Assembly (NCBI GenBank): GCA_016930955.1
Contig: JAFGFR010000308.1
Span: 1 to 15,263 of the forward strand
Direction: 5' to 3'
DNA length: 15,263 nucleotides
Source: Victivallales bacterium
Lineage (GTDB): Bacteria > Verrucomicrobiota > Lentisphaeria > Victivallales > JAADHT01
Shown: one piece after another, positions 7,689 to 14,392 of the stretch
How positions within the stretch are numbered: position 1 is the stretch's first letter
How the letters are laid out: every line of letters starts with the position of its first letter
The notes under the pieces: model-generated
The model's input: the letters and a program-made list of their open reading frames with translations, nothing else
Told to the model about the DNA's origin: nothing
Databases searched by the model: none
Program-made: the position numbers and the translations under genes

Positions 7689-7791
7689 TCCTGCGGAATG
7701 CAACGCCATCCGAGAATCTCTTCTATAACCTCGCGGTTGGCAGAGGCCCATTCTCCGTGGGTACCTCTCGAAGTTTTCCAAATCCTTGGGT

Positions 7792-7805
7792 GTTTTGCAA
7801 TTGGC
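7792..7805 (-). repeat. Solo fragment matching the repeat left end
   Basis: On the minus strand GCCAATTGCAAAAC matches the left end of repeat copy 2 exactly over 14 bases, followed by ACCC as in the family. A less certain second arm (GTGGGTA then GTTTTCCAAAT) lies at 7757-7782. It sits in the 132-base gap between the convergent stops at 7688 and 7821, where I see no gene and no clear terminator. Confidence 0.35.
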
Positions 7806-7820
7806 CCGGCTGCCCGACCA

Positions 7821-8681
7821 TTAGTTGGATATGGGTCTCTGCAAAACGAAAGCCCGCGTCACCCCCTCTGCATCGCTGCTTGCCGAGACAAGGCAGATTG
7901 CGAGGGGGCTGTCCGAGAGGAATACACCGCCTCCGATGTTTCTCCAGCCCCGAGCGGACAAGGATGCGCTCATGTCCGCGATGGCGGCCTGCGGAGAATA
8001 GAGTGTGGTGAATGAGCCGTACACTACCTTCCGGTCCGGAAAAAGAAATGTTTTGATATTTATCGCACCAGGCGCCAAAGGCAGCTCGTCGGGCCATATC
8101 GGGGCATCTTCGGGAAGCCCATTCGGGAAGGACATGGAGAATTGGATCACCGGAAAGGCTCCAGTGGCGTCTCCAAGCCCCACAAGATAGATCCTCTCTA
8201 TCCCTCCGCCATCACGGGGTATCTCCAAGAGAATTGCCCCTGCTGAGACATGGAACCTCCCATCCGGGAAAAGCTGTCTTAGCTTGACGAGGCAATCGGC
8301 GGCACCATCTCTGACGAGACTGATGTGCATTTTGTTGCGTTCGCCGTTGACGACCACAGCCTCGGACCATAGTTTGCTTCCCCCGAGAACCTCGGACAAG
8401 CTGCCTGCGGAGCCTTTTCTGCCGAAAGGGGAAATGGAGAAGACCTCCGCGTACAGCGGCATGGCGGCTGAAAGGAGTAAAGCGACTGCAAGCTTTTTAG
8501 AGCCAATTGCAAAACTACCCGTGGCCGCCCGAGGGGTTGGAGCGGAGGCACAACATACGCCACGGCGGAATGACCGGCACAGACAGCTTCGGGTATGCAC
8601 CAGCCATTTTGCCGCATCATCTGCTGCGACTGCACTCCCGATGCGGTTCACGCGGGGTCTTGAAATCGACTCTTTATTCAT
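7821..8681 (-). CDS. Exported protein of unknown function with a repeat inserted near its N-terminus
   Basis: A 286-residue frame from the ATG at 8681; an ATG at 8690 is also possible. A textbook signal peptide core, KKLAVALLLSAAMPLYA followed by EVFSISPFG, lies about 60 residues in rather than at the N-terminus. The first residues MNK would join directly to KKLAVALL if the 171-base repeat copy 2 (8501-8671) were removed. The mature part, about 220 residues, looks globular and soluble; short features are IERIYLVGLGDATG and RGWRNIGGGVFLSD. I do not recognise a family. It lies 69 bases downstream of the aminotransferase on the same strand. Either the long N-terminal extension is translated and may weaken export, or translation starts inside or after the repeat at a non-ATG codon, or the gene is inactivated. 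Confidence 0.65.
   Translation of the reverse strand: MNKESISRPRVNRIGSAVAADDAAKWLVHTRSCLCRSFRRGVCCASAPTPRAATGSFAIGSKKLAVALLLSAAMPLYAEVFSISPFGRKGSAGSLSEVLGGSKLWSEAVVVNGERNKMHISLVRDGAADCLVKLRQLFPDGRFHVSAGAILLEIPRDGGGIERIYLVGLGDATGAFPVIQFSMSFPNGLPEDAPIWPDELPLAPGAINIKTFLFPDRKVVYGSFTTLYSPQAAIADMSASLSARGWRNIGGGVFLSDSPLAICLVSASSDAEGVTRAFVLQRPISN
8501..8671 (+). repeat. Dispersed inverted-repeat element, copy 2 (171 bp), inside an ORF
   Basis: The left end AGCCAATTGCAAAACTACCC is nearly that of copy 1, and the right part CTCCCGATGCGGTTCACGCG then TCTTGAAATCGACT matches the right arms of copies 1 and 3. The interior is longer than in the others, but GGTT..AG and GCGGAGGCA near 8536-8550 resemble GGTTAAGGCTGAGGCA of copy 1. 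The length is exactly 57 codons and the minus-strand frame stays open throughout, giving a basic cysteine-rich stretch. Flanks CTTTTTAG and CTTTATTC could be a degraded duplication. Confidence 0.7.
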
Positions 8682-8750
8682 CGAGCGCATTGTTCCAGCA
8701 ACCGAAATTTATTCCCCCCGTGCACAAAAGAAACGGACGGATGCAAAAGT

Positions 8751-9932
8751 TTATTGCCGCAGGAAGGTTTTGATCCTCCGCATCGCCTCGACAATATTCT
8801 CGATGGATGTGGCGTAGGAGCATCTGACGTATCCCTCGCCGCATGCCCCGAACGCCGGCCCGGGAACCAAAGCGACGTTCTGCTCGCTGAGAAGCCGGGT
8901 GGCGAAGTCTTTCGAGGTCATCCCGGTGGAGCTTATGTTGGGGAATATATAGAATGCCCCCTCCGGCTTGAAACAACTTAGCCCCATCTCATTCAAATGT
9001 TTGCTTATGACGTTGCGCCTCTCGCAATATTCTTCCTTCATATCGAGCATTGCAGAATGTCCGTTGCGGAGCGCCTCGACCGCAGATTCCTGAGCAATCG
9101 TCGGGGCGCATAGCATCGAGTACTGGTGTATTTTCATCATCGCATCTATGATGCTTGCCGGGCCGCATGCGAAGCCCACTCTGAACCCGGTCATCGAGTA
9201 CGCCTTGGAGAAGCCGTGCAGGAAGACCGTCCTTTCGTACATCCCGGGGACTGTGGCAATCGAAACGTGGCTGCCCTCATAGGTTAACTCGGAATATATC
9301 TCGTCCGCGATCACGAGCAGGTTTTTCTCGATTGCGATTTCCGCAATCCGCCTGAGCTGCTCGGTGTTGAGCTTGGCACCCGTGGGGTTGCACGGGAAAT
9401 TGAGCAGAATGGCCTTGGTCCTACGTGTCACAGATTTGCGCAGGTCTTCGGGGTCCAGGGCGAAATGGTTTTTCTGGAATGTGGGTATCGCCACAGGGAT
9501 GCCGTGGGCCATCCTGACACATGGTGAGTAGGAAACGTAGCAGGGCTCATGGTATATTATCTCGTCGCCGGGGTTGATGATCGCGCGCAACAGCAGGTCA
9601 AGCGCCTCGCTCACCCCGACAGTGACAATGCACTGGGATACCGGACAATATTCCAGATCGTAGAGCTTGCTGAGATATCTTGATATCTCCTCCCTCAAGC
9701 TCATCAGCCCAAGGTTGGAGGTGTAGGATGTATGCCCTTTCTCGAGGGAATATATCGCAGACTCCCTGATGTGCCACGGGGTCGGGAAATCCGGTTCGCC
9801 AATACCCAGCGAGATAACATCGTCCATCTGGTTGACCAGCTCGAAAAAATCCCTTATGCCGCTTTTGGGCAGAGCCGATATGTGCCCTGCGATCAAAGCC
9901 TCAGGGTGAAATCTTAAGTCTTTTGTACTCAT
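8751..9932 (-). CDS. Pyridoxal-phosphate class I/II aminotransferase
   Basis: A 393-residue fold-type I aminotransferase, cytoplasmic. The substrate-loop start SLGIGEPDFPTP (41-52), the PLP-binding Asn182 in NFPCNPTGAK, Asp210 and Tyr213 in IADEIYSE, and the Schiff-base Lys243 in GFSKAYSMTGFRVGF are all in place, as is a C-terminal Arg in GYVRCSYAT for the substrate carboxylate. It most resembles the aspartate/aromatic/alanine-type Igamma group often paired with Lrp regulators; the amino donor cannot be fixed. The ATG at 9932 lies inside the end of the upstream Lrp gene (32-base overlap) with GGA about ten bases before it. Translational coupling with the regulator is likely, and the regulator probably controls this gene in response to an amino acid (inference). 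Confidence 0.93.
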   Translation of the reverse strand: MSTKDLRFHPEALIAGHISALPKSGIRDFFELVNQMDDVISLGIGEPDFPTPWHIRESAIYSLEKGHTSYTSNLGLMSLREEISRYLSKLYDLEYCPVSQCIVTVGVSEALDLLLRAIINPGDEIIYHEPCYVSYSPCVRMAHGIPVAIPTFQKNHFALDPEDLRKSVTRRTKAILLNFPCNPTGAKLNTEQLRRIAEIAIEKNLLVIADEIYSELTYEGSHVSIATVPGMYERTVFLHGFSKAYSMTGFRVGFACGPASIIDAMMKIHQYSMLCAPTIAQESAVEALRNGHSAMLDMKEEYCERRNVISKHLNEMGLSCFKPEGAFYIFPNISSTGMTSKDFATRLLSEQNVALVPGPAFGACGEGYVRCSYATSIENIVEAMRRIKTFLRQ

Positions 9933-10383
9933 CGTCGTCTTCCATGAATCTTCCTGATTCCTTGTATTTCTTGAGTATGAAATGAGTCACGGTGGAGTTT
10001 ACTCCATCCATGCTCGACAGCTTGCTTGAGACAAAACCTGCGATCTCCTGCAGTGTCTCGCCCTGTATCTCGATCTCGAGGTCGTAGCTCCCCGACACCA
10101 GATAAAGGGAGGTGACCTGCGGGAATCTAGCCAGCCTTCTGGCTATTTTGTCGAATCCTCCCTCCCTTTCCGGACGGACATTCACCGATATGATCGCCTT
10201 GACCTTCGATTCCGGCAGCATAGAGTCGTCAATCAAAGCCTGATAACCCTTGACAAGCCCGCTTTTCTCGAGTTCCGCGACAGTTTTTTTCACCTTTGCG
10301 GGAGTCGTCCCAAGCCTCTCCGCGATGTCTTCATCGGAAAGCCTGGCGTTCTCACGCAGCAACCTAAGAATTTTCTCCTTCAT
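9901..10383 (-). CDS. Lrp/AsnC-family transcriptional regulator
   Basis: A 160-residue regulator with an N-terminal winged helix-turn-helix (about residues 1-50: EKILRLLRENARLSDEDIAE then TTPAKVKKTVAELEKSGLVKG) and a RAM/AsnC ligand-binding and oligomerisation domain (about 62-140, with VTSLYLVSGSYDLEIEI and MDGVNSTVTHFILK). Such proteins are octamers or dimers that bind DNA in response to amino acids. The open frame runs up to 10449, but the ATG at 10383 gives the normal family start and has AAAGGAG about 12 bases upstream. The extension would run through repeat copy 3. The gene overlaps the aminotransferase it probably regulates, and copy 3 of the repeat ends 26 bases upstream of its start. 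Confidence 0.92.
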   Translation of the reverse strand: MKEKILRLLRENARLSDEDIAERLGTTPAKVKKTVAELEKSGLVKGYQALIDDSMLPESKVKAIISVNVRPEREGGFDKIARRLARFPQVTSLYLVSGSYDLEIEIQGETLQEIAGFVSSKLSSMDGVNSTVTHFILKKYKESGRFMEDDDEYKRLKISP

Positions 10384-10409
10384 ATCACAAAAAGGCTCCT
10401 TTGTCCTTG

Positions 10410-10488
10410 AGCCGGTCTCAAAACTCCACGTGGACCGCGTCGGGAGCACAGGCCCGGCAGACGGCCATGGGTAGTTTTCAAATTGGCT
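10410..10488 (-). repeat. Dispersed inverted-repeat element, copy 3 (79 bp, reverse orientation)
   Basis: Read on the minus strand it begins AGCCAATTTGAAAACTACCC and ends with the arm GCTCCCGACGCGGTCCACGT then GGAGTTTTGAGACCGGCT, colinear with copies 1 and 2 but with most of the interior missing. Its two ends could pair as an imperfect stem of about 26 bases. It lies between the stop of the STAS gene (10517) and the Lrp gene, in the Lrp 5' leader. Bases 10489-10516 show nothing else. Confidence 0.75.
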
Positions 10489-10516
10489 CTCTTATTAAAA
10501 ATCCCGGATGCCATGA

Positions 10517-10852
10517 TCAGCCCTTAAGCATCTCGACGGCTTCATCGATATCAGGTGCAATATTGAATATCGACGAGAATCCGCTGATGTTGAATACCTC
10601 CATCACACTATCGGTCAACGCGCAGAGGCACAGCTTCCCGCCGCAATGCCTGATCTGCTTGGCGACGACCAGAAGCACCCTCAGGCCGGCACTGCTGATA
10701 TACTCCAGCCCCGAAAGGTCAAGCAGCAGCCTTGCGTCATTCGAGCAAAGCGAGTTAAGCTCCTTTTCCGCCTCGGTAGCGGAGGACGCGTCGAGGCGCC
10801 CCTTTATTGCCATTACGATGACACCGTCTTTCTCTTGTCTCGAGATCTCCAT
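10517..10852 (-). CDS. STAS-domain anti-sigma factor antagonist (SpoIIAA/RsbV type)
   Basis: A 111-residue single STAS domain. The conserved phosphorylation loop reads DLSGLEYISSAGLRVLL with Ser53/Ser54 in the position phosphorylated in SpoIIAA/RsbV, and the N-terminal strand starts MEISRQEKDG. In the partner-switching scheme the unphosphorylated form binds the RsbW-type kinase and frees its other partner, and SpoIIE-type phosphatases restore that form. AAGGAGG precedes the ATG, and the gene begins 33 bases after the RsbW-like stop. It is the last gene of the signalling block. Confidence 0.92.
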   Translation of the reverse strand: MEISRQEKDGVIVMAIKGRLDASSATEAEKELNSLCSNDARLLLDLSGLEYISSAGLRVLLVVAKQIRHCGGKLCLCALTDSVMEVFNISGFSSIFNIAPDIDEAVEMLKG

Positions 10853-10885
10853 TATTTCATCCTCCTTGCATTAGTGATTTCTGAT

Positions 10886-11302
10886 TCATGCTGTGGGTTT
10901 GCCGGCTGCGGTTTTTTTGCGCAGAGTCAGCACGTTTGTCCCGCCACGCCTTTCGTACAGGACATCGTCCATGAAGCGCCTGACGAAAAAGATTCCCAAT
11001 CCTCCGATGCCGCGCTCCTCCAGGGGTGCGTCAACATCCGGATCCTCCTTGGCTGTCACGTCGAATGGGACACCGGAGTCCGTGATTACTATCTCCAGCC
11101 CCCCCCCATCCGAGGAGAAGGACATGCCTATCTCACCTCCGCCTTCAGGATACGCATACTTCATAATATTGACTGCAGCCTCCTCGACTGCAAGCTCTAT
11201 CTGCATGACCGTCGCGTCGTCGAATCCGGATTTTTTGGCGGACTCACGGGCAGCCTCCATAAACTCACCCAGACTTTCCATCTTTGCCTCAAGCTTTATC
11301 AT
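10886..11302 (-). CDS. RsbW/SpoIIAB-like HATPase serine kinase (anti-sigma type)
   Basis: A 138-residue GHKL-type ATPase domain with the RsbW N-box IELAVEEAAVNIMKYAY (Glu40/Glu41, Asn45), G1 motif ITDSGVPFD (Asp75, Gly77) and G2 region RGIGGLGIFFVRRFMDDV. Such proteins phosphorylate STAS partners and bind an output protein, often a sigma factor. The start codon overlaps the end of the phosphatase gene by 14 bases, so translation is coupled. A run of nine G in the coding strand (11099-11107 as C on the plus strand) encodes part of SSDGGGLEIVI and could slip. No sigma factor is encoded in the window, so its output partner is unknown. Confidence 0.92.
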   Translation of the reverse strand: MIKLEAKMESLGEFMEAARESAKKSGFDDATVMQIELAVEEAAVNIMKYAYPEGGGEIGMSFSSDGGGLEIVITDSGVPFDVTAKEDPDVDAPLEERGIGGLGIFFVRRFMDDVLYERRGGTNVLTLRKKTAAGKPTA

Positions 11303-13085
11303 CGGAACGTTCCACCCCCATAATGGATATGTCGTCTTGAATCTGACCGCCGGAAAAATCGAGGATGCTTTCGTATATCCTCTCGCAGGCCGTCCCGATA
11401 GCGTTGTCGGCGAAATACTTTCCGCAAAGCTCCATCAACTGCCCAGTGCCGAACACGTTCCCATCCCTGCCCGTTATGTCGGTAAGCCCGTCAGAGTAGG
11501 CGAAAAACTTCATCCCCGGGCACAGATCCAGAGAAAAATCCTTGTATCGGCAGCATGAGTCCACTCCCATCATGAAGTCGGCGGTCTCAAGAAGCCTCAC
11601 TCCTTCGCCTGGAGTGTAAAGTATAGGCGGGCTGTGCCCGGCGCTGGCGTAGCTCATAAGTCTTTCCCTGATATCTATACGACCAACAAAACCTGTCATG
11701 AACATGCCGAACAGTTCAAAGTCCCTGAACATTACCCTGTTTACCAGAGAAAGCAATTCCCCGGGAGTAATCTCCGTGGATTTCTGCTGAAGAAGCACGC
11801 TGTGGATGGCCATATGCGAGAGCAAAGAGAAATATGAGGCCGACATCCCCTTGCCCATGGCGTCGCATACGATGAGGAAAAAGACCGAGTCGCTGACCCT
11901 CTCGATGGTGAGGTAGTCTCCCCCTACCTGCTTCGCTGTCTCTGTACGGGTGTAAAACTCAAGCCCCTCTGTTTCGGGCATGTTTCTGAGCATTATTTTC
12001 TTCTGCAGGTCGGTGGCGATCTGTATCTCCTGTTTGTCCAGCTCGGCATCCATAGCCTGCTTGTACAGGCGGTTGTTCTCGATGCTTACCGCTATCTGGT
12101 CGGCCATGGCCCTGGCGAGCTTCACGTCCCCGGAGGAGAACGTCGTGGAATTCCCAGACTTGCCAAGCAGAATCGTCCCGAGGAACTCATCAAGGCCGAC
12201 GATGGGCAGGCAAATTGCCTGGTCTTTGGTGCCAGGATATGCTTCGAGCAACTCGGCCTTCAACGAAAGCGCCACCTTCCCTTCTATCGTCATGGGGTTG
12301 GATATGGCGATCTGCTTTATCATGGCCGCCTCCGGACAGCCGCTGGACGACACGAGCAGTTTCAGTCTGCCGTCATCCCTCAGCCTCACTATTCCCCAAC
12401 TCGCCCCCGCTATTGACAATACCCTGGCGAGGGTGTTGTCAAGAAACTCGTTCAGACTCGATATCAGCGCCACATCCCGGCTGAGGCTGTAGAAAAGGTT
12501 CAGGCTCTCATAAGCCGATGAAAGCTCCTCAGCCATCTCCCGCAGCGCGATCTCGTTTTCAGAGACCTTGGCCTCCAAATCAGAGATTCTTGCATCGTTC
12601 TCCGGGCTCTTGAGTGTCGCGGCAGCGTTTTGCAGGAAAATGGAAGTGGCCTGGACTTTTTCTGGCGGCAGCTTGCGGGTCATTTTGAGGATGTTGATGT
12701 TCCCCTGCCTGTCACGCTCGACGCTGTCCATGATCGAGTCTATCAAGAAAATCCCCCATCCCCCCTCAGGGATGTCGTCAAACTTGTCCCATTCAAAGTC
12801 GGGCCGCATGATCTTGCCATAGTCAAATGCGGGCCCCCTGTCGAAGAAAAGCAGCTCGATATGGTCGCCACGGTGGAAGATCGAGAGCTGCAGGGGCTGG
12901 CTGGCATCGAAGTTGTATGCATGCTCCACGATGTTGTTGGCGGCCTCGACCAAGGCCAGCTCTATGGACGCCACGTCCTCATCAGGGAAAAGGCCGGAGA
13001 TGGAACTCCTGCAGAAGTCGGCAAGCTGTCTGACCTCGGAAGGTGTGCTGAGGATAGCCAGACGCCTCTGTTCGCCGACGTTCAT
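11289..13085 (-). CDS. HATPase-GAF-SpoIIE fusion phosphatase
   Basis: A 598-residue cytoplasmic signalling protein. Residues 1-140 form an RsbW-like HATPase with N-box ELALVEAANNIVEHAY (Glu47, Asn51), G1 FFDRGPAFDY and G2 GGWGIFLIDSIMD. A coiled coil follows at about 163-195, a GAF-like sensor at about 197-340, and a PP2C/SpoIIE domain at 355-592. Metal ligands are all present: Asp390 (GGDYL), Asp408 (VCDAMGKG), Asp532 (YSDGLTD) and Asp584-Asp585 (IQDDISIM). One chain thus carries a possible STAS kinase and a STAS phosphatase. The frame extends to 13190, but the ATG at 13085 overlaps the upstream STAS stop as ATGA, which fixes the start. The GAF domain would sense an unknown ligand. Confidence 0.92.
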   Translation of the reverse strand: MNVGEQRRLAILSTPSEVRQLADFCRSSISGLFPDEDVASIELALVEAANNIVEHAYNFDASQPLQLSIFHRGDHIELLFFDRGPAFDYGKIMRPDFEWDKFDDIPEGGWGIFLIDSIMDSVERDRQGNINILKMTRKLPPEKVQATSIFLQNAAATLKSPENDARISDLEAKVSENEIALREMAEELSSAYESLNLFYSLSRDVALISSLNEFLDNTLARVLSIAGASWGIVRLRDDGRLKLLVSSSGCPEAAMIKQIAISNPMTIEGKVALSLKAELLEAYPGTKDQAICLPIVGLDEFLGTILLGKSGNSTTFSSGDVKLARAMADQIAVSIENNRLYKQAMDAELDKQEIQIATDLQKKIMLRNMPETEGLEFYTRTETAKQVGGDYLTIERVSDSVFFLIVCDAMGKGMSASYFSLLSHMAIHSVLLQQKSTEITPGELLSLVNRVMFRDFELFGMFMTGFVGRIDIRERLMSYASAGHSPPILYTPGEGVRLLETADFMMGVDSCCRYKDFSLDLCPGMKFFAYSDGLTDITGRDGNVFGTGQLMELCGKYFADNAIGTACERIYESILDFSGGQIQDDISIMGVERSDDKA

Positions 13086-13405
13086 TTCGTTGTCGCGGCC
13101 CTTGCCTCGTCCCGGGTGTCGTAGATGTCGAAAAGCCTGTAGAGCCTGGTGAGCTCGAATATCTGCCTTACCTGAGTGGATAGGGCGCACAATGCCACCT
13201 TGGTGGCTTTCTGGTTGGTAAGTTTGAGGATGCTCACCAACGCGCCCAGCCCTATGCTGTCGATGAATCTGGTTTTGTTGAAGTCTATCACAAGTGCCGT
13301 CCCCCCGCCATTTATATAATTTTCGATTTCGCTCTTGAATTTGTCCGCGTTACTGGAGTCCAGACGCTCCTCAACAATAAAAATAAAAGTTTTCCCATTG
13401 CCCAT
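13082..13405 (-). CDS. STAS-domain anti-sigma factor antagonist
   Basis: A 107-residue STAS domain. The phospho-loop reads NKTRFIDSIGLGALVSIL with Ser50, the RsbV-like position. The first start in frame is a TTG at 13411, but the ATG at 13405 follows AAAGGGG by six bases and is preferred. The stop overlaps the phosphatase start (ATGA), so this is the first gene of a four-gene block with the fused phosphatase, the RsbW-like kinase and the second STAS. It is more divergent from the second STAS than expected for a recent duplicate, so the two may serve different partners (inference). Confidence 0.9.
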   Translation of the reverse strand: MGNGKTFIFIVEERLDSSNADKFKSEIENYINGGGTALVIDFNKTRFIDSIGLGALVSILKLTNQKATKVALCALSTQVRQIFELTRLYRLFDIYDTRDEARAATTK

Positions 13406-13453
13406 TTTCAACCCCTTTCAAGTTGTTATCCAGCCCAAACATGAGATGGTGTT

Positions 13454-13482
13454 AATATTGCCTGCGCAGGGCGAAGATTCAA
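13454..13482 (-). promoter_or_regulatory. Possible promoter for the STAS-phosphatase operon
   Basis: On the minus strand TTGAAT (13477-13482) and AATATT (13454-13459) are 17 bases apart, each with four of six consensus matches, about 50 bases before the ATG at 13405. The 207-base spacer from 13406 to 13612 shows no gene. Confidence 0.35.
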
Positions 13483-13501
13483 GCGAGTTTGTATTTTTCC
13501 T

Positions 13502-13522
13502 CGGGTACATGCAGATTACCCG
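13502..13522. promoter_or_regulatory. Inverted repeat upstream of the STAS operon promoter
   Basis: CGGGTA (13502-13507) and TACCCG (13517-13522) are a perfect 6-base inverted repeat with a 9-base spacer, about 20 bases upstream of the proposed -35 on the minus strand. There is no T-run on either strand, so a terminator is unlikely; an operator is possible. Confidence 0.25.
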
Positions 13523-13612
13523 GAAGTGAGTTCTTCCAGCCAGACAGATATCCCAGATGTTTAATGTGTGGGACACCTTCCTCACCTGTCCAGTTTTTGG
13601 GCGCACCTCAAT

Positions 13613-14383
13613 TTAAGAGTCAAAACACAATCCTGTCAATTTATTCATCTGCTCCTGGACTATCCAAAGAACTGCAGACAATACAATCCAGGCTATTGCT
13701 GTTCCATTCGGGGGTGCTACTAAATTCACAATAAATGCAACGATAAAAGTTATTGGAACCAGCCAAACAAACCCGACATTCGGTTTCATGAAGCCCGCCT
13801 TTTCATAAGCACGTCCTATTGAATCACCCAATTCCTTCCAAACCACAAAAAGCCAGTATAAGTTATAAAATGGTATAAATAGGTAACCTATTGCTTTCCC
13901 GGGAGTAACACATGTAGCCTTCAGGATGTTCAATTCCTTGAAAACCCGATATAACCAGAATAGATTATAGATATTAAGCGTAAATAACAAATAAACAGGG
14001 ATATTCCAACCCGAGACTCGCTTTATCTGGGAGATCTGGAACTTGGAATAGGCTCCATTTGTTGCATTTGTTGAATTTAATGCCATTTCATTAGTCGGCC
14101 GGGCAGGGCTATCCAGCCATTCATTGCAATGCTTACATTTTTTTGCTACATGTTTTATGGTTTCTCCGCAAAAAGGGCACAGCTTGGTATCAGGCTCTTT
14201 TTGAACCTCATGCTTAATTTTCAGTTTAGGACGTAGTGGTTCTTCAACTTCTATAACCTGTTTCTCAATCAAAATATCCTTCCCGCAAGATGGGCACTCC
14301 CCTTCCAGCCCGATCCAACCCTCCTCCACTTCAAGCACATGAGCACAATGCCTACATTTCATCTCGAAGTTCATGATTTCCAT
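13613..14383 (-). CDS. Double zinc-ribbon multi-pass membrane protein (DUF4234-like)
   Basis: A 256-residue protein. Zinc ribbon 1 uses Cys10, Cys13, Cys30 and Cys33 (MKCRHC then GECPSCGKD), and zinc ribbon 2 uses Cys69, Cys72, Cys83 and Cys86 (LCPFCGETIKHVAKKCKHCN). The remainder has four hydrophobic segments (about 127-145, 164-182, 203-222, 229-243) with the YLLFTLNIYNLFWLYRVFKE and LGDSIGRAYEKAG pattern of DUF4234-type membrane domains. Function unknown. The upstream neighbour ends 9 bases before and shares the same N-terminal zinc-ribbon pair. The start could be Met1 (14383) or Met4 (14374), the latter having GGA at better spacing. The DNA is AT-richer than the signalling genes. Confidence 0.8.
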   Translation of the reverse strand: MEIMNFEMKCRHCAHVLEVEEGWIGLEGECPSCGKDILIEKQVIEVEEPLRPKLKIKHEVQKEPDTKLCPFCGETIKHVAKKCKHCNEWLDSPARPTNEMALNSTNATNGAYSKFQISQIKRVSGWNIPVYLLFTLNIYNLFWLYRVFKELNILKATCVTPGKAIGYLFIPFYNLYWLFVVWKELGDSIGRAYEKAGFMKPNVGFVWLVPITFIVAFIVNLVAPPNGTAIAWIVLSAVLWIVQEQMNKLTGLCFDS

Positions 14384-14392
14384 CCCATAATA

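Noticed and set aside
7689..7820. Terminator sought between convergent genes
   Set aside because: A CCGC/GCGG pair near 7681-7696 is short and lacks a following T-run, so no intrinsic terminator is called.
7723..8097. Minus-strand open frame overlapping the exported-protein gene
   Set aside because: It is in another frame of the same strand, Arg/Gly-rich and without any domain pattern.
10384..10449. Upstream extension of the Lrp reading frame
   Set aside because: It runs through repeat copy 3 and lacks family similarity; the ATG at 10383 begins the helix-turn-helix region and has AAAGGAG upstream.
12630..13124. Plus-strand open frame opposite the HATPase-GAF-SpoIIE gene
   Set aside because: It is antisense to conserved HATPase motifs, has no good ribosome site and reads as a composition artefact.
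13086..13190. Upstream extension of the fused phosphatase reading frame
   Set aside because: It overlaps the STAS gene and has no family similarity; the ATG at 13085, overlapping the STAS stop as ATGA, is the better start.
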